Below are positions 7,124 to 7,894 of a stretch of 7,894 bases of DNA, one piece after another (within the stretch, counting starts at the first letter, position 1; each line of letters opens with the position of its first letter). This stretch comes from an uncultured Campylobacter sp. (GTDB taxonomy: Bacteria; Campylobacterota; Campylobacteria; Campylobacterales; Campylobacteraceae): the NCBI GenBank assembly GCA_937990735.1, contig CALKQT010000015.1, forward strand, positions 1 to 7,894, given 5' to 3'. The position numbers and the translations under genes are program-made. Below the pieces are notes generated by a model. That model did not search any database, was not told the origin of the DNA, and saw only the letters and a list, made by a program, of their open reading frames with translations.

Positions 7124-7809
7124 AAATAGGCTCAATTTATGTTGCGGTAACGCGAAAAGACATAAAAAATCTACACATATCCGTAATGCCGCCGCACGGC
7201 GAAGTAAGAGTAAGCGCACCACTTGATGCAAGTGACGATAGAATCCGAATGGCTGTAGCCAATAGGCTCGCATGGATACGTAAACATAAAAATATTTATA
7301 ACTCGCAAGAGCGCATAGGTGCAAGAGAGATAGTAAGCGGCGAAAGTCACTATCTGTGGGGCGAGCGGTATCTTATGCACGTAATAAACGGTGTTGATAA
7401 TGTGGCGATAAAGCACAACAAGATGATATTAAGCGTGCGAGATAGTGGAAATTTTGAAAGTAAAAAGCGAGTTTTAGAAAAATTCTACCGAAACGAACTA
7501 AGGATAAAAATCGCAAAGATGCTAGAAATTTGGGAAACAAAAATCGGAGTAAAATCAAGCTCGGTAAGAATCCTAAAAATGAAAACAAAATGGGGAAGCT
7601 GCAATATAAAAGATGGTAATATTATAATTAACTATGAACTCGCCAAAAAGCCGCTAGAATGCTTAGAGTATATAGTCGTTCATGAGCTTGTGCATATATT
7701 AGAAAGGCATCATAATAAAAATTTTATAGCATATATGGATAGGTTTTTACCGAATTGGAGAATAGCCAAAAACATATTAAATTCTTTGCCGTTAGAAAAT
7801 TTAAAATAG
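7120..7809 (+). CDS. YgjP/DUF45-type zinc metallopeptidase (gluzincin fold) encoded in the restriction operon
   Basis: The 229-residue product matches the YgjP-like metallopeptidase family (DUF45, COG1451; often named 'M48 family' or 'SprT-like' in databases) in length and layout. The N-terminal beta-rich part (about 1-110) has the typical RLAWIRKHK segment (49-57). The C-terminal part has the family signature KTKWGSC (155-161), then the zinc site HELVH (188-192: His188 and His192 ligands, Glu189 catalytic), with a likely third ligand His198 in HHNKNF. No signal peptide or membrane segment is visible, so the protein is probably cytoplasmic. The ATG overlaps the hsdR TGA (ATGA), and the purine-rich AAGAAG a few bases before could serve as ribosome binding site, so expression is coupled to hsdR. 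Members of this family are often found beside type I restriction genes, but the substrate is unknown. A role in controlling or assisting the restriction complex is inference. Confidence 0.88.
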   Translation: MKIGSIYVAVTRKDIKNLHISVMPPHGEVRVSAPLDASDDRIRMAVANRLAWIRKHKNIYNSQERIGAREIVSGESHYLWGERYLMHVINGVDNVAIKHNKMILSVRDSGNFESKKRVLEKFYRNELRIKIAKMLEIWETKIGVKSSSVRILKMKTKWGSCNIKDGNIIINYELAKKPLECLEYIVVHELVHILERHHNKNFIAYMDRFLPNWRIAKNILNSLPLENLK

Positions 7810-7839
7810 TATAATCTTAATATTTTGGCTCAATTAAAC

Positions 7840-7894
7840 TTAAGCAGATTCTCTCTTATCAATTTCAACAGTTTCTGATATAAGTTTTCCTGTG
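7840..7894 (-). CDS. C-terminal end of an unidentified convergent gene, cut by the right edge
   Basis: On the minus strand the last 17 codons before a TAA stop (plus-strand 7840-7842) read TGKLISETVEIDKRESA, a charged, protein-like C-terminus with codon use like the other genes. The piece is too short to assign a family. It faces the metallopeptidase gene tail to tail with 30 bases between the stops, and no strong terminator hairpin is visible in that gap. The alternative is chance openness over 54 bases, so coding is only likely. Confidence 0.4.
   Translation of the reverse strand, partial: TGKLISETVEIDKRESA

Noticed and set aside
7828..7846. Possible terminator hairpin GCT...AGC between the convergent genes
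   Set aside because: The stem has mismatches, only a few paired bases and no following T-run on the plus strand.

Overview
The window looks like a chromosomal segment from a member of the Campylobacterota, most probably a Campylobacter of the concisus/showae/curvus kind. This is judged by eye from an AT-rich but not extreme composition (roughly high-30s to 40 % G+C), the abundance of GAAATTTTA / AAATTTTA stretches inside genes, ATA and TTA/CTA codon use, and an extended -10 promoter with no recognisable -35 box. No rRNA or tRNA is present to confirm the genus.

Layout. Positions 1-527 hold no gene that can be assigned. A short open frame enters from the left edge on the minus strand (1-112) and may be the beginning of a truncated or broken gene. 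Several small overlapping open frames on both strands (83-250 plus, 325-510 plus, and the minus frame continuing upstream of 112) look like decayed coding DNA. An extended -10 promoter at 486-494 leads into a tightly packed four-gene operon on the plus strand: hsdM (528-2957), hsdS (2954-4042), hsdR (4046-7123) and a YgjP/DUF45-type zinc metallopeptidase gene (7120-7809). Two junctions are 4-base ATGA overlaps, and the third is a 3-base gap preceded by a strong Shine-Dalgarno sequence. At the right edge a convergent minus-strand gene contributes only its C-terminal codons (7840-7894).

How the genes work together. HsdM and HsdS would form the adenine-N6 methyltransferase of a type I restriction-modification system, HsdS naming a two-part DNA target through its two target-recognition domains. 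Addition of HsdR gives the ATP-driven translocase and endonuclease that cuts unmethylated DNA. All catalytic motifs are intact in HsdM (DPTCGSG, NPPF), HsdR (RPD...ELK nuclease, GSGKS, DECH, QAICRVNR) and the peptidase (HELVH plus a downstream His), so the system appears functional. The HsdM is of the long kind (809 residues), with an extra helical C-terminal third compared with the roughly 520-530-residue enzymes EcoKI and EcoR124I. The metallopeptidase is the least understood member. Its translational overlap with hsdR suggests it acts with the restriction system, but its substrate cannot be read from the sequence.

I see no clearly new system. The points most worth attention are the operon-embedded peptidase, the long HsdM, the in-frame repeats within hsdS that could recombine, and the unexplained remnants upstream.
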